From: Dipteris shenzhenensis
Lineage: Eukaryota; Polypodiophyta; Polypodiopsida; Gleicheniales
DNA: 64,000 nt
Assembly: GCA_047967505.1 (NCBI GenBank)
Contig: CM106538.1
Strand: one strand, 5' to 3'
A model generated the notes under the pieces. That model was given only the letters and a program-made list of their open reading frames with translations. It had not been told where the DNA came from and ran no database searches. Position numbers and translations under genes: made by a program. Below, piece after piece: positions 63,399 through 64,000 of this stretch (positions are counted from its first letter, which is position 1; every line of letters begins with the position of its first letter).

Positions 63399-64000
63399 CT
63401 CAACTGCCTATCAATCTCTTCGAGGGTAGAGGGCGGAACCCTTCGAAGAGTGTTCCTGAAGCTCCCCCAAGCTTTTAGGATGGCAGTCATGAGAGGAGAG
63501 GCAGGAGATCTGAGAGAGGCGGAAGTAAAAATCCAGCGAGGACTGTCCACCCAATCATCTCCCAAGGTAGGTGTGCAAGCTTGAATGCGTCCAAAAAAGA
63601 AATCCTTCCAAGGTTGTTGCCTAGGCACGAGTCCCCTCACCACCACCTTACAGAGCAATGCCCTACACTGCAAGTCCGGGTCAATGATATTAAGGCCCCC
63701 TTCACATGTAGGGAGAATAATGGTCTCCAAGGCCACCCTCATTGCAACATCTGTCGTGCCATCAAGTCCACTCCATAAAAGATTCCTGAGTGGTCTAATG
63801 AGCTGAATGATGCAATCCCTAGACCGGCACCAGCAATAACACACAAACCAGGCGGTGGCCAAAAGAACCTGGTTCTACTACCACAACTCTAGATGCAAGG
63901 TCAAGTTTGGCTGAGCTCCAGAATAGGAGCTTTTTCCTTATACTTTCTAGTACTGGGGCAAACCGCTGTGCTGGAGAGATGCCCAATCCTACCTAGCATC
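63399..64000 (-). mobile_element. LINE ORF2 C-terminal part, runs off the window
   Basis: Minus frame 63862-63347: LVCYC..SRDCIIQLIRPL, TIILPTCEGGLNIIDPDLQC, RALLCKVVVRGLVPRQQPWK, RSPASPLMTAILKAWGSFRN, VPPSTLEEIDRQL. It is the same segment as 29960-30400 in the LINE at 28391 (ILPTQEGGLNIIDPNLQC). It has no poly(A) at its 63399 end, so the junction arose by deletion or rearrangement, not simple LINE insertion. It continues beyond 64000. Confidence 0.8.

Noticed and set aside
1-64000. tRNA, rRNA or organellar inserts
   Set aside because: Only the 12-13 base primer-site matches to tRNA-Met were found; no cloverleaf, rRNA or plastid/mitochondrial gene was recognised.

Overview
The window reads as nuclear DNA of a land plant with a large, repeat-rich genome. 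Reasons: Ty3/gypsy and Ty1/copia LTR retrotransposons primed by initiator-Met tRNA (repeated TGGTATCAGAGC sites), abundant L1-like LINEs with zinc-knuckle ORF1 and zf-RVT C-termini, a chromodomain gypsy element, and GT-AG introns. No bacterial or viral gene organisation is present. A fern, gymnosperm or lycophyte would fit the long TE-filled intron, but the species cannot be fixed from the sequence.

Layout. 1-8712 is a mosaic of broken LINEs, copia LTR/leader pieces, a minisatellite and a gypsy gag-protease remnant that ends in a poly(A) tail. 8713-10463 is the only clearly non-TE stretch. It holds four phase-compatible exons of an unidentified host gene on the + strand, and a fifth candidate exon lies at 28201-28270. 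The intervening 17.7 kb is a stack of elements: a chromovirus-like gypsy (5' LTR at 10841) split by a 2.1-kb LTR element (11261-13370) and by a dual-RNase-H gypsy on the - strand (14533-19986), followed by two LINE fragments. 28391-39665 is mostly LINE sequence in both orientations, including one long + strand LINE split by a 1.75-kb solo LTR. 40100-41230 is a decayed non-chromodomain gypsy, followed by minisatellite and CT-rich DNA. 42897-52434 is a gag-only copia-type LTR element that contains a 6.9-kb gypsy chromovirus. 54015-64000 holds a LINE ORF1, a deleted copia with intact 5-bp target duplications, two copia copies of one family arranged head to head, and a LINE running off the right edge.

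The most unusual object is the chromovirus at 43028-49905. Its two 463-bp LTRs are in inverted, not direct, orientation. They differ at about two positions, and the whole unit sits between 5-bp target duplications. Other notable structures are an apparently perfect 808-bp tandem duplication inside the dual-RNase-H gypsy, two related gag-only or gag-less LTR elements with two purine tracts each, and paired 17-nt perfect stem-loops in the chromovirus leader.

Nearly all TE reading frames are broken by stops, frameshifts or deletions. Several stops fit C-to-T decay of methylated DNA. The insertion order can be read directly: LINE or host intron, then gypsy/copia, then younger LTR elements. All calls come from reading the sequence; no database search was possible.
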